This document shows, piece by piece, positions 23,645 through 35,429 of a DNA stretch of 64,000 bases. The position numbers and the translations under genes were made by a program. The notes beneath the pieces were generated by a model. The model saw only the letters and a list, made by a program, of their open reading frames with translations, ran no database searches and was not told where the DNA came from. The DNA comes from Morella rubra (lineage: Eukaryota > Streptophyta > Magnoliopsida > Fagales > Myricaceae), in contig CM025850.1 of the NCBI GenBank assembly GCA_003952965.2, positions 28,767,464 through 28,831,463 of the forward strand, read 5' to 3'. Numbering within the stretch: the stretch's first letter is position 1; every line of letters starts with the position of its first letter.

Positions 23645-26600
23645 TAATTTGAATTATGGTGGAAGAAGACTTAAATCTGTAACAAAGAACTGATAGCAGC
23701 TTCGTATTGTTTAGGCTTAACATTCTGTGCTAATATGATTTTAAAATACTTCAACTACGAACTCGGTGATGTCTTACGGGAAGTGATTATATATATGAAT
23801 TCTTGTTCGTGGAATGTTATAGATTCTTTGAATGGCCATCCGCTGCATTCAAAACACTTCAGAGAAAGGCCAAGCAATTTGCTGCCCCCGTCTTTGAATG
23901 CTATTGAAAATAGCGTTATAAGTTCCTCTTCAAAGTGTATTAGGACTTCCAAATTTCATATTACTCCATGTCTGAAGTAACTCTAATTCCATTAGCAAAT
24001 TGTGCACAACAATAAAGGCAACAAGATTTAGCACTTCAAAAGGGGTTAATTAATTATAACTGATTAGCTACTTAAATATTGCTACAAATGTAAGTTATCA
24101 TACATCAAGATGTTCATCACATGCATCTGCATTAGAAGTGTAATTTTGAGACTTTGTCTCGAATTATTTTTGTCATATTGTAACTATAAGTTCATTTACT
24201 AAAATTACGATTGTACTCATAAAATGGTCACTATCGGAAAAATTGATGTCTTAAGGGAGGGTGCAATAGTTAAGGTGATATAGGTATTCAAAGGAAGAGA
24301 GCATGTGCAAAATGTCAAGAAATTTTCTCCCTAAACAAACCAAGATGCTGCTCAATCCATTATGGGCAGTCATGAAACATAAAGTTATATAAAGTGCAAA
24401 TCAGAGATTAGCTACTTCCAATTAGGGGTTGGATATTGCCAATTCAAAAATCAGCATACATAAGCAAGATGCCAACATTATGTTAATATTACATCTAGAA
24501 TGAATCACAAAGGGATTTAGAGCGCTTTATATAGACAAAATTACACTCGATCAAATTTATTTTACTCCACTCTGAGGACTCTAACTATTAGATATTCATT
24601 GACACATTATCAAGGAACTTTTATTTCCCCTAAAATACGATTGTCCCTCAATTAAATGGATTGTATCTCTCAAAAATTGGTGCACAAAATTGTCCCAAAA
24701 TTTTACAAACCAAAAAAAATGACAAAATTGTCATTTCAAACCCAAAAAATTTTTCCTTCTAAATTAACTGAAAATTTTAAGGGAGGGTGCAAAGTGTTTG
24801 AAATCGTTAGTTAGTAGGTACAATGTAACAAAAATAATATAGGTATTCAAAGGAAGAGAGCATGTGCAAAATGTCAAGAAATTTTCTCCCTAAACAAACC
24901 AAGATGCTGCTCAATCCATGGAACTGGAAACATGATTCACTTTTATTTCCCACCTTTTATTTGTTTACTACATAATACAATCACCTAGCTATAAAAGTCA
25001 TGAAACATAAAGTTATATGTTACAAAATTGTCGGAGTGCAAATCAGAGAGCTTTCTCCTAGTATCTGTTGTGATTCTACTTTATCTCAGAGCAATTACTG
25101 GGGCCTACAGGTTCTCTCAAACAGTTGGATATTGCCATTACTGCTGCTTCAATTGATGCATCTTCTCCCTGTATCAGCATAAAACAACATAAGAAACTTT
25201 TTTATAGAAACTTGCATATCCTAAATCATACTCAGGTCACAAAGAGCCGAAAGTAATCAAGCCCCCAAAATATGGTATTCCAGGGAACAACGGAAGTTAC
25301 GAAACCTCACCTTCTCTTTCCAAAAAAATATATTTCCATATTTGCCAGACAATCGACTCCAGAAACTACGTGGAATGTCTAAATCAATAGAAGCCCCCAC
25401 ATTGAAGTTTAATATATTTCCTGGTAAAATACACCCATAAACATAAATCATCTATGGCAGAGGTACTCAAAGGAAGAGAGCATGTTTAAATGCTTTACCA
25501 AAAGTTGGGTCAGCAACGAAGACAATAGTTCTATCATCCACTTGCCAAAAGTCTTTGATTGCCAGCCCTACAAGAATATTGGTTTTGGTCGTGATTAGCA
25601 CATCTTCACGTTGACTATAAAGGATGTCTTCACGGTGAATGAAAAAAAAAATGAGAAACAAAACTATCGGACTACAAAAAAAGCACAAAACATTAAGCTT
25701 ACCTGGTGTTTCGGGGTAATTCTGAGCCAGAACTCTCAACTTAAACCCAGTATCTGTTTCAATATCACCTATCTCTTGAATAAGTCTTTTCTCCTGCAAG
25801 TTGACCACACAGCATTACAAACTTATCCTATATATTCTTTAGTGTATCTGATCATTCAAAAAGGCTCCATTACATTATGTGAAGTTTATTTATCTGAAAG
25901 ATATATGTAGGAACTCTGAGGTATCAATCTTGGATCGAAGAAGATATATATGGATGGGAATTTTTTTTTTTTTTTAAAAAAAAGCAACCAATCAGAAAAA
26001 CGGAAGGGGCAGAAAGATAATGAATGAACTAAATAAGCATAAACCTACAAAAGGATATATTTATAAGGTATATGTAGGAACTCTGAAGTATCAATCTTGG
26101 TTCAAAACAAATATATCTGGATTAGAATAAATAAATAAAAGCAACAAAATCAGAGAAAAGGAAGGGGCAGAAAATAATGAACGAACTAAATAAGCAAAAA
26201 CTTACAAAAGGATATAGTAAAGGCAGAATCAAAGACCAAGAAGAAAGAGAACAGACCTGGCCATCAGACAGGAACCCAGCAACATCAATGACAGGACTAA
26301 ACTCTTTAGGAAGCAATTCGGGCTTGTTGACCCCAACCTTTGCCTCCGCAAATCCCTCTCCTACAAGGTTAAAGTTTGGTTTTTTTATTTCTGTTTTAAT
26401 TATATCCTCCTTTGACAACCCAGCAAAAAATGGTGTAGCACATGAATAGAACAAAGACAAGTCCCAAAAACCAACCATGTTTTCTATCTAATACTGAGGA
26501 CATTCGAATGGCAGTTAGGGCCTCCTTGTTTACTGAGAATTTTAAATCTCAGGATTCTAGAAAGTTGAAACTCACAAGAATCAATGTTCACGACAATTGA

Positions 26601-28126
26601 TGTTGCTGTTATTTAGATATGAATCTTGGAGTTATACAGCATAGTTGATAAAGTGGTTATCTAATACACCTTGATGCTTTCTAATAAATCTTGAATTTAT
26701 CGAACAGATTCGATAAAGTTGTTTTCTAATAAACCTTGATGCTTTAGAGGAGTTAATCAAATCGAAAATCAGATCAGTATGGGTGATCTGTAAAAGAACA
26801 AAAATATCGTTGAACACTTACCTTATATTTTGCATGAAATATGGACCTTTGGTTGTTTTTTAAAATAGAAAATAGTGTGATTATGTTTATGGTGGAAATT
26901 TAAGAAAGCTATGCAACAATGACATTTCCCACCTAAAGGCAGGACTTGGAATTCTCACAAGTTTTTGTAAATTGGGATGTTAATGGAAATCGCAATTCTT
27001 GTCCAACAAAGGATAAACTTTCATGGCTTGACAATTTTTTCTGGGATTCCTGCAAAACAAGCATGCCCTCTAAAGGAGATAAATGGCAACACCCTTATAA
27101 ATTTGATGGGATGGGATGGATTCTGCCAATGCTCAAACTTAAACCTGGCATATGTAGGACGCACTTGGGAGCTTGCATAATTCTAATTTATGTCAAGTTT
27201 GGCATTAGTTTGGTTTTGAACTTATTATTAGTATTCGGTTTTCTTTATGGGCTGTGTGAGTTATTAGGCTTGGGCTTACTAGTTAAAGCACAAGGATTCA
27301 AAAAGTCCACCAATACATTAGAGAATTATATGCTTATAAATACTCATGTAAGGGTTTTCCTAGTATGATGATTGCCAATAACTATAACTACGACTTTCCA
27401 TCAACTTCAGCTCTACGGATTGGTTGATGCAACCGTGACCACAAGCTACCCTAGGCGTGAAAGCTTAGGCTTTTTTTTTGTTCTCTATGTTTTCTTTTGA
27501 GATTCTGAATCCTGTAGCTCTCCCTAGTCTTCGAGACCCAAAAGACAGAAGTATTGTTCACAAGGTTCGGTCTACATCACCCTTAAGTGAAAACTAAGAA
27601 GAAAAGGGCACAAGGGGCCATGGCGCCCCTAATAGAATCTTCCAAGGAAATATTCTTTATTTTAAACTTTTTGACTTTTGCAATAACTTAGGGTTAATGC
27701 GATATGCTATTTCCATTGAGGCTATATGTCTAAAACTGACTTGGCCACTCCAAAATAAACTAGAAGAAACAATCCAATAAGCAACATAATAAGAAAACTT
27801 GCTCCAAGAAAAAAAAGATAGCAAGGAAAAAAAATCCAATACTGGAGTACATACAGCTGATCAAGTTGTCCAGAGATTACCAGAAATTTCTGGCACTCTA
27901 TGCGAATTAACTAATTACTTAAAGAGAAATAGCATAGACCTTACAATTCCAAATTTCAGCCACTTCTCCTAGAAGTCCAATAGAAAAAGGCGATTTCGTG
28001 GATAACAAATTTCCTCTTTTTTAACCTTTTGATTTCACTGTTCACTGCTGGGCAAAACTGACATCAAGTCGTTTTTCCTTGAAGACCACGCCAATCCAAT
28101 ATCATTTAACCAACAAAAATTTTAGT
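23645..28126. repeat. Segmental duplication copy B
   Basis: Homologous to 1599-3387 plus 11409-13979. It reads through the Harbinger insertion point. A stretch with ATGTGCAAAATGTCAAGAAA and CTCCCTAAACAAACC occurs twice (about 24290 and 24840), a local duplication absent from copy A. The intact lumen-protein gene lies mostly within this copy, and its first exon lies outside the duplicated part. Confidence 0.88.
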
Positions 28127-28931
28127 CGCCTAGTCTTGATTCTTTTAATTTCAAAGATGACCACATAATAAGTTAGGTTAGCTATGAAAATCGTTAAAAA
28201 AAAACCTTCCCTCAGAAGAAGTGACTTTCTTGCACATTATCTAGTTGTCTATGATACGAAAGAAAATTGTAAATATTTTGTACAAATACAACAAATGACA
28301 ATTTTTCTTCATTGAAGCAGTGAAGAATAGAATAGAGATAATTGATGAGCTTCTTTCCCTTCCTTTGCACATCTAAAACTTAAGGTAGATTAGATGTATT
28401 TCTATATGTGTTAGTTACATCCTATTCTTAGACTATGACTACACCTGACTTTTTTTTTTTTAAGGAATTCAAAACTGGAGTCTTGAGCCAGTTGCAAATA
28501 ATACGATTTTATTGAGATTTTACCTTAGAGGTATTCCCTTCTGCTCTTGCGTAAATGAACCTCGAAACTAACTAAAAGTGTGCAGCTAACACTGCGTTGA
28601 CTTCTAAGCCAAGACTTTGTCAAAGCTACCAACAGAGACAAAAATCCTAGACAATGTAGAACCGGTTTGTTATAGAGAAGAATCTCCTACTCAAACATTA
28701 ACAACTAGGCACCAATTAATACGGAAAAGAAAAGAAAATCTTGCCTGCAAGGCAGAGTCCGACTGTTAGAGCCCCCGAGAACACGAGATTCAAAGACTTC
28801 GATCGAACCCACTTGGTGAATTTGGTTGAATTTTGAGTTGGGAAGGGTGGAAGAGACAGAGTAGTCGATGCTGCTGCAATGGGTACTACAAACGCAGGAC
28901 GTGAGGGAGTAGGAAGATGGAGAAACGCCAT
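25076..28931 (-). CDS. Thylakoid lumen 15.0 kDa protein (TLP15.0-like, TPM-type domain)
   Basis: Six exons: 28745-28931, 26257-26360, 25703-25793, 25499-25567, 25311-25420 and 25076-25168. All joints are in phase and give 217 residues. Residues 1-67 are a bipartite plastid/lumen targeting region: MAFLHLPTPSRPAF, a hydrophobic stretch LVFSGALTVGLCLAG, and a plausible processing site FAEA. The mature part reads VGVNKPELLPKEF, FLSDGQEKRL, GFKLRVLAQNYPETPG, DDRTIVFVADPTFG, PRSFWSRLSGKYGN and ends CSEIK. This matches the plant lumenal 15.0 kDa family (Arabidopsis AT5G52970 type), whose role is unclear. Intron 1 (26361-28744) has a GC donor (CAG|GCAAG). The other introns are GT-AG. The start was set at MAFL because the 17 codons upstream do not look like targeting sequence. 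A (TC)n tract lies in the leader. Confidence 0.9.
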
Positions 28932-29074
28932 CGCACTTTCAATTCCCGGACACTCACCCTGTCTGACGCTGCTACTCGACACTGTATTTTTTTTTTTTTT
29001 TGGTTCTTATTTCTTTGGATAGGACGATGATTGGACTTCAAGGGGAAACCAATAGAAATATTGTATCTAATCGT

Positions 29075-29077
<3 letters not shown>

Positions 29078-29110
<33 letters not shown>
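29078..29110 (+). repeat. (TC)n microsatellite
   Basis: An uninterrupted TC run of about 16 units, upstream of the lumen-protein start, probably in its 5' leader or core promoter (GA-rich on the transcribed strand). CT/GA tracts are common there in plants. Confidence 0.9.
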
Positions 29111-29112
<2 letters not shown>

Positions 29113-30790
29113 TGTCTAACTTCATTCAAATTTCTAAGGTGTGAGTTCGCTCTCTACTTTCATCACGACGGTTGGAAGTCGTTCCCTAATTTATTTTTGT
29201 TTCAGCTTCAGCAAAAGAGTAACGGCTCAAATGGCTGACAGTTTTCCACCGCATCTGAGTCATGGCCAAAAAGTAGGCCACGTCACAGACCTTCTTTCAT
29301 TGTCTCTCATCAAATACGACCTACTTACGATTCGGAGCTCTACTTAGCCTCTTTTGAGGTAAATTTCGATTTTGGGCAAAATTACTCAAATATACCCTTT
29401 AGTTTCACTTTGTTACAAATTAGTTTATATAAGTGTTCTTGAATTTGACTTTGCGGAAGTGTTTTATGTCAAAATATTAGCACTCAAAAATTTTGACCTA
29501 AAAAAATTCTTCCTGGAATTCGTAATTCCTCTTTTTTTCGCTTCATTTTCTCTCTTCATTTCACTTTTTCTCATGACTTTTAATTCAATATTACAAAATT
29601 TTAACAATCAAACACTATTTTTTATATGATCACGGGGGTCTTCCTCACACTTCGTCAAAATCTAATATGTTTATTTTAAAATACTTGAACAATGCTAACA
29701 TGTCAATGGTATTACGTCAAGGGATTAATGGTGGTATAGACCAAACCGTATGCGGAAGTGTTTTATTGTCAAAATATTGGCACTCAAAATTTTGAGGATC
29801 AAACACCATGCAAGTCCTTCCGTCAAAATACGCTACTTGAACAATGCTAACATGTCAATGTATTACGTCACGGTGTGGGAGGTAAGGAAACCTAGTTAAT
29901 TTGTTGGATATGGAGAGAGTAATTTGATAAAAAATATTTTATAAAAAAAAAAGTTGGCATTTCTGAAATAAAAATTCAAAAATTTTGTGTGCTTATCAAA
30001 CTTCTGCAATTTTTTTTTTTTTTAATGGAAGGGGACGACAAGCATGATTAATTTCTTTTGAGTATAATCATAGGTGTCCCACTCATTACTGAATATTCGA
30101 ATTGAGCATCACAACCAATTCAGAGATTCAATTATCATCACAACTCCACTAAAATGCAACAAGTCTTTGTGGCAGGAAGGTTGGATCTTTAGACCTCTAC
30201 TCCCCAAATTCAATTTCAAGCAATTTCTAAGACTAAATGAGCTTTCACTTTCCGTGGTTATTTCCCAAGTCTTAGTAGACTCACATCACTCGAGTTATTT
30301 CTTTTTTTCTTATTTGCCGAGAATCTGCTAAGTATTATATATTAGGGTTGATAACATCTTTAGTACTTAAGTTTTGCAGCGAATTTCAATTTGGTACTTT
30401 TCGTTTTCATAGTCCTCAAATTTTCCCTAAAATCAATAGATTCGTTGCAAAACTTAAAGAGTATCACATCACAACTAATACAGAGGGAACACGCGTCTTT
30501 TTTGCTGACCTTATGTTTTTTTTTAAAAAAAAAACACACAATATCACCGAAAATGACGAAATGATCTTTAAAAAAATAAAAATAATTTAAAAAGTGGAAG
30601 GAAAACTGGAATTTAATCCCTCTAATATATAGAATTTTGAATAAAAATTTAAGCTCGTTTCTTAAAAGAGTCTTACTTTTTTTGTTTTCTTTAACAAATA
30701 TCGAGAGAGAGGAAAGAGGGACGACTACAGTAACTAAAGGAGGCACGATAAAAGAGTCCAACTTGTATATTCATAGCTCGGTGCATAATC
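29111..30790. other. AT-rich intergenic DNA with a short direct repeat
   Basis: The tract CTTGAACAATGCTAACATGTC followed by a TATTACGTCA motif occurs at about 29685 and again at about 29838, about 150 bp apart. Runs of A and T are frequent. No gene was recognised. Confidence 0.45.
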
Positions 30791-30794
30791 CATA

Positions 30795-31330
30795 TAAACT
30801 CATTTAAGGTTGGTGGGAGCAGGAAAAATAGGCCGAAGCCCAATCCCGCGTAAGGAACGAAAACCCTTACTGGGTCAAGGCTCAACAAAAGATAAAAGGA
30901 GAGTTCGACCCAAGAGGGAACTCTCCCTAGAAATGACGGTCCTTGGGAAACTCCCAAGGTGGACCGTCTCTCATGGGAAGATCCCAATCCTCTTTCTGCA
31001 CATATTATATAGCCTCGATCCCCTAATACATTGAAAGATTGGACTGAGCCTAGGTAACGAAAAGGCACTCATGAACCGTTTTTTCGGTTAGATTCACCTG
31101 GCAGCCCCTTAGATAAAAGGAGGGACGCATGAAGAAAATGTGTAAGCTTTTTTCCAACCAATTATACTCCTGTAATCAAGAAAGAGGCTAACTTCATCAT
31201 GAGAAGTTACCTAAAATCCTCAGTGAAGGAGCATTCTTTAGACAAGACCTTTTTTAATAAGAGAATCTTAAAGTAATTATCTTCCTTGCTTACACTTTAA
31301 GCCGGCTCCACGTACGGTGACGATGTCTAG
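30795..31330. mobile_element. Possible LTR retrotransposon fragment
   Basis: GC-richer DNA stands out in an AT-rich surrounding. It has an inverted pair TTGGGAAACTCCCAAGG, a TATATAGCC box-like stretch (31007) and CCGGCTCCACGTACGGTGACG near 31300, all in the style of plant LTRs. Clear TG...CA ends and a target duplication were not found, so this is only a suggestion. Confidence 0.3.
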
Positions 31331-31489
31331 GAATTGCTAATTTGTTTCTTGCTTTTGTTGTGAAGTGGTTATTTTAGTTGTACCGAAGTTAAATCATAAA
31401 TAATAATTAAAAAAAAAAAAAACTTTTTAATGGGATATGCTCTAACCGTTTGAGAAGAGAAAAGATTTAGGTGAATAATTTTTTTTTGC

Positions 31490-31865
31490 GAGATAAACAC
31501 ACTTTACATCTCAGATTATGCCATATTACATTAATAAATTATTGATTTTAGATACTTTCATATTATATTAGTCAATTATTGATTTTAGACACTTTGTATT
31601 TTTAATTAAAATTTTTCATTAATTTTGACGAAAATTAATTTTTTTTATCTAAAAAATTATAATTTTACCTCAAAAAAAGATCGTCATTTCACGTACCAAA
31701 AAATTCAAAAAATCACTCTACAATCAGATGAATGAAAAATATTAACAGACAATGCAAAATATTTGAAATTAATAACTAGTAAGTATAATGCGACAAAAAA
31801 AAATAATAATTTAAGACATCAAGTATCAAGAACCTTGTGAAAGATACAAAATATATTTATCTCTT
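31490..31865. mobile_element. Foldback MITE related to the one at 2248
   Basis: The ends AGATAAACACACTTTAC and ATACAAAATATATTTATCTC are imperfect inverted copies. Internal phrases such as AATATTTGAAATTAATAACT and AAGTATAATGCGAC parallel the 2248-2636 element. It is non-coding. Confidence 0.6.
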
Positions 31866-32916
31866 TCATGTAATAAGCAAATTATTCCTTCTTACCATCA
31901 CTTACTGATTAATTTATAACATATTGGTGTATGCCTATGTCATCTAATCAGTTTTGTGGTTTAAACATATATAGTTTGTTTTGATCGACGATTAAGCATA
32001 AGTTCTTCCATTTTATGGGAGTAGAGACCGTGAATTTGGTGGTCGCCGTGGAAGGACTTTAGGGCAGATGAAAAGCTTGGGCGTTTTCACCTAAAAAAAC
32101 AGAGGAAAATAAACAAAGAAAAGCTTACACGTAATGGGATATTGGGAGAGCTGTGGAAGCATCATAAGAGGAGAGTGTTAAAAGTAGTACAAAATACTGC
32201 ACTGTCTCCACCATTTTCACAGGAGCATCCCAAAGCTCATCCATTCAACTGCCAAGCACTATGGAAACTGGAGACGATGAGATTAAAACGAATTGCCATA
32301 GGGGGCATATCGGGCTCCTTTAACTGCTTTGCACCAACATCAGGAGATACTCCTTGATAGTTGATAGACTTCAAAAGGCTTCCAAATAATATCAAGCCAA
32401 TTTCGATATGCCATAACTGGAATCAATCCAGTGGGAAGCCAAAAACACACACACACAAAAAAGCACAAAAAGAAAAACAAACAGCAGAAATCCTTCTGCC
32501 TTGAAGCCCCTTTTACAATCAAAGCATGCAGTTTTACGAGCATGCAGGGCCGAGCACACTTCATGAACTAATTAGGCACATGTAAGAGAACAATCACATG
32601 TCAGAGAATGAACACTACAAGTCTCCTGAGTCGGGCATTCAAATAACCATATTTTAGGGGTCATCCTACAGCACTGCCATCAAGTACTTTAATAACCTTA
32701 AAATGTTCATTTCACCATCTGCATCTGCAATAATGTAATTTCCAAAACATCTTCCAAAAGATATAGACCAATCAACCCTCAGTCGTAATGTCTTGCAAAA
32801 TCCAATGGCATCAAATGAAGCACTAGAAAAACAAAAAATACTGCCACAAGGTTTAAGTCCTTCAGTTCCCAGGGAAGGGAATGGCCAGGCAATCCACTGC
32901 TCTGTTCACAGAAAGC
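31866..32916. other. Intergenic, one unassigned open frame
   Basis: A plus-strand frame at 32142-32357 ends AIGGISGSFNCFAPTSGDTP and looks mildly coding, but it lacks splice context or a family I can name. The rest is AT-rich and probably includes the 3' leader of the next minus-strand gene. Confidence 0.35.
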
Positions 32917-35239
32917 CTACGGGAAGTAAACAGGCCAGTTATAATAATATGAATCACGGACTTCCCTGGGCATCTGGTTCCACTGCAACAAAAGGTTTCA
33001 AAGAACATGTTTCAGTTGGTCTCATTGTAATAAGCATTGAAAACAACAAAGAAAGAATGTATCCCCAGTAACTAGCCTAAAGACACTGTGAAATCTCAGA
33101 TTTTGAACGGTCAAAGAATATACCATGAACTTATATGGTTGCTTCTTCTCCATTGCCTTTTTCCAGTGGTACTGCTCAAACAACATTGCTTTGTCATGCC
33201 AACTGCATATTGAAGTAGCTCAAAACATGAGAGGAAAAAACAAATTAAATTTTTTAAGGAAGAAGAATGCAAACACACAATTGATAAGGGAAATTTTCAA
33301 AACAGCTGAACACGGAAGCAAGATGAATGTGTAGAATCCAAATGAAAGGATAGCCGCAAAAACATTTGACAAAATGCAGCTGTGGCACTTTGCTTGTGAC
33401 CACCTAAATGGCTAAAGCAAGAGGTAGAATGAAGAAAAAATTCAACCGTGTGTCACTGAAAACATGTATCTCCGAAAGTCTATCCATGAAAACCTTTCCC
33501 CCTTCCTCTTGGTTATTGGCAAATTCTAGATTTCAGGATAACTTCATGCAAGTCAACAACAATAAATCCATATTATTTCGTCTATTTCGTAATTTAAGAA
33601 ACAACAGTAGTACAGTAGGCAAAACAATTGTCAACCAACTTATACGCTCCATAGCCTTCATTGCGCTGTACAGTAGTGCAATTTAGATTATAAGGAATGC
33701 ACTTTTCCCTTATGATGACAGTCTTTAATCTAAAAAGTTAAAAAGCAGTCTCCTACAAGACCTACTGAGCCAAGCAGGGCCATCAATGGCTTGCATTGAA
33801 ACAACCAAATCCTCCTCTTGTGTGATCTCTGGAATAATAATGGTAAACAGAAAAAAGAAGCAAGAAAATCAAAGTAGTCATACTACTGTTTCTACTCTCA
33901 AAATTTAAGCTCTTTCAAGGATAAAAATAGCTTGTAAAGTACTTTACAAATGCATGCAGAAGCTCATTGGACAGTTCTTCAGAAAATGAAAGAGTAAGAC
34001 ATAAAAGAGAGGAAAATAAAAGGATTTTTCCAGTGGGAACACCCAAAACCTGGTGATTCAGGTTCTGAGTACCAACAAGTTCACACATAAAAAACCATAC
34101 TAAATATTTCAAACTGTATGATAGCACATAGGCTAAATAGCTGCAGCATGTTAGCTCTGGCAAAAGCTGTAGCTCCTTAACCAAACTTCATAGTCTACAG
34201 TACCATAATAAACTTAGCTGTATTGTGGCCTATGGGTGTGAGTAGCTGCATGTTAGCTCAGTCAACAATGGCAGAAACACAGCACACTAAACTTTTAAAC
34301 ATCATTTGGTTAAATGAGCATTTTTGCCTGTTATGTCTATAAAATAATCGGATGGAATGTAGTTGGAAAGCAAGCCATAATACTCTTCCCACTGCCCGCT
34401 CTCTTGTCAACTGAAACTGGAACTTTCTCTAACATCATGTACATCCAAAGGCATTTAAATTAAGGGTTTTTACGACAAAATGGTAATTTAACTCCACTAC
34501 TAAGCATATTATGGAAGCTATGCAGTCGAGGAAGCAGTATAACCATGTTGACACAAAAATGCACAGTAAACCGCTGAAATCAAAGCCCCTGATTTTACAT
34601 ATTAGAAGGTTCCATAAGTCATGTGATTACTATATCTTCATGCGAATCCATCCGTCCAGGGCCATCACATGTATAACATGCCAGCACTCCCAACTACGAT
34701 CAAAAAATTTCCAATTCTCCAGTACGCTCCTTCAATGTGAAACATGCAGTTTTTTTGAATGGTTTAACAGCGAAATGAGATAATCCTATTCTCCTATACG
34801 ATGATTGGACAGTGTATCGTCATGACATTTTACCTGATTCACGGCCTAAGCAAAAGCTAAAAACGGTTCCCAAAACAGTGTCGTAACCCAATATGCACGA
34901 TGATACTCTAATCCTAAGCAGATAACAGAACAAGAAAAATTGCCTCTACTGAAATTTCTACAAAGAAGAACAAGTCCTCAATCAGAAGAGGAAAAAGAGA
35001 TAGGGAATTCAGAAATTTGTCCACAGAAACATAAACCCTAGATTATATATTTAGGGACAAGAGAGCGGGTGAGAGTTTTAGGAGTACTTGAATTGAGAAG
35101 AGAGTTGCCACATGTAAGGATTGAAAAAGGTGAGAGCAGAGAAGGCAGCGGAGCCTATCCAGATGTCGACGAATCGATCCGGGTCGGAGTGTGGGACGCC
35201 TGGGTCACCTCGGTACGCGTTGCCAAAATACTTCTCCAT
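32917..35239 (-). CDS. Conserved 98-residue plant protein (MEKYFGNAYRGDPGVPH family)
   Basis: Three exons join in phase: 35088-35239, 33124-33202 and 32917-32982, with GT-AG introns of 1885 and 141 bp. The protein starts MEKYFGNAYRGDPGVPH, continues with a short hydrophobic stretch (WIGSAAFSALTFFNPYMW), then HDKAMLFEQYHWKKA, and ends DSYYYNWPVYFP. I recognise it as a small conserved plant protein but cannot attach an established function. Its size, one hydrophobic segment and aromatic charged tail suggest a subunit of a membrane complex, which is inference only. The exons lie in different frames and are each short, so simple ORF searches miss them. The ATG at 35239 fits the conserved N-terminus. 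The gene looks intact. Confidence 0.85.
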
Positions 35240-35429
35240 TTCAGCTCTCAAGGGCAGTCGAGGTCTCGTTCCACTGTGAGAGCCGCTCCCTTCTTTTTAT
35301 GTTTTATCTTCTTTTCTTTGCCAGGGGCCCCTGCGGACCCTATTTTTGCTGGGAGCGGCTCGCCTCGAGTGTGTATTCCTCCTGTTTCCGCCGGTTTTAA
35401 AATGGTTTTTAAATAGATGAAGGACACGC

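Noticed and set aside
32142..32357. 71-codon frame ending SGSFNCFAPTSGDTP
   Set aside because: It reads slightly like protein but I could not place it in a family or extend it by splicing, so it is mentioned only within the intergenic entry.
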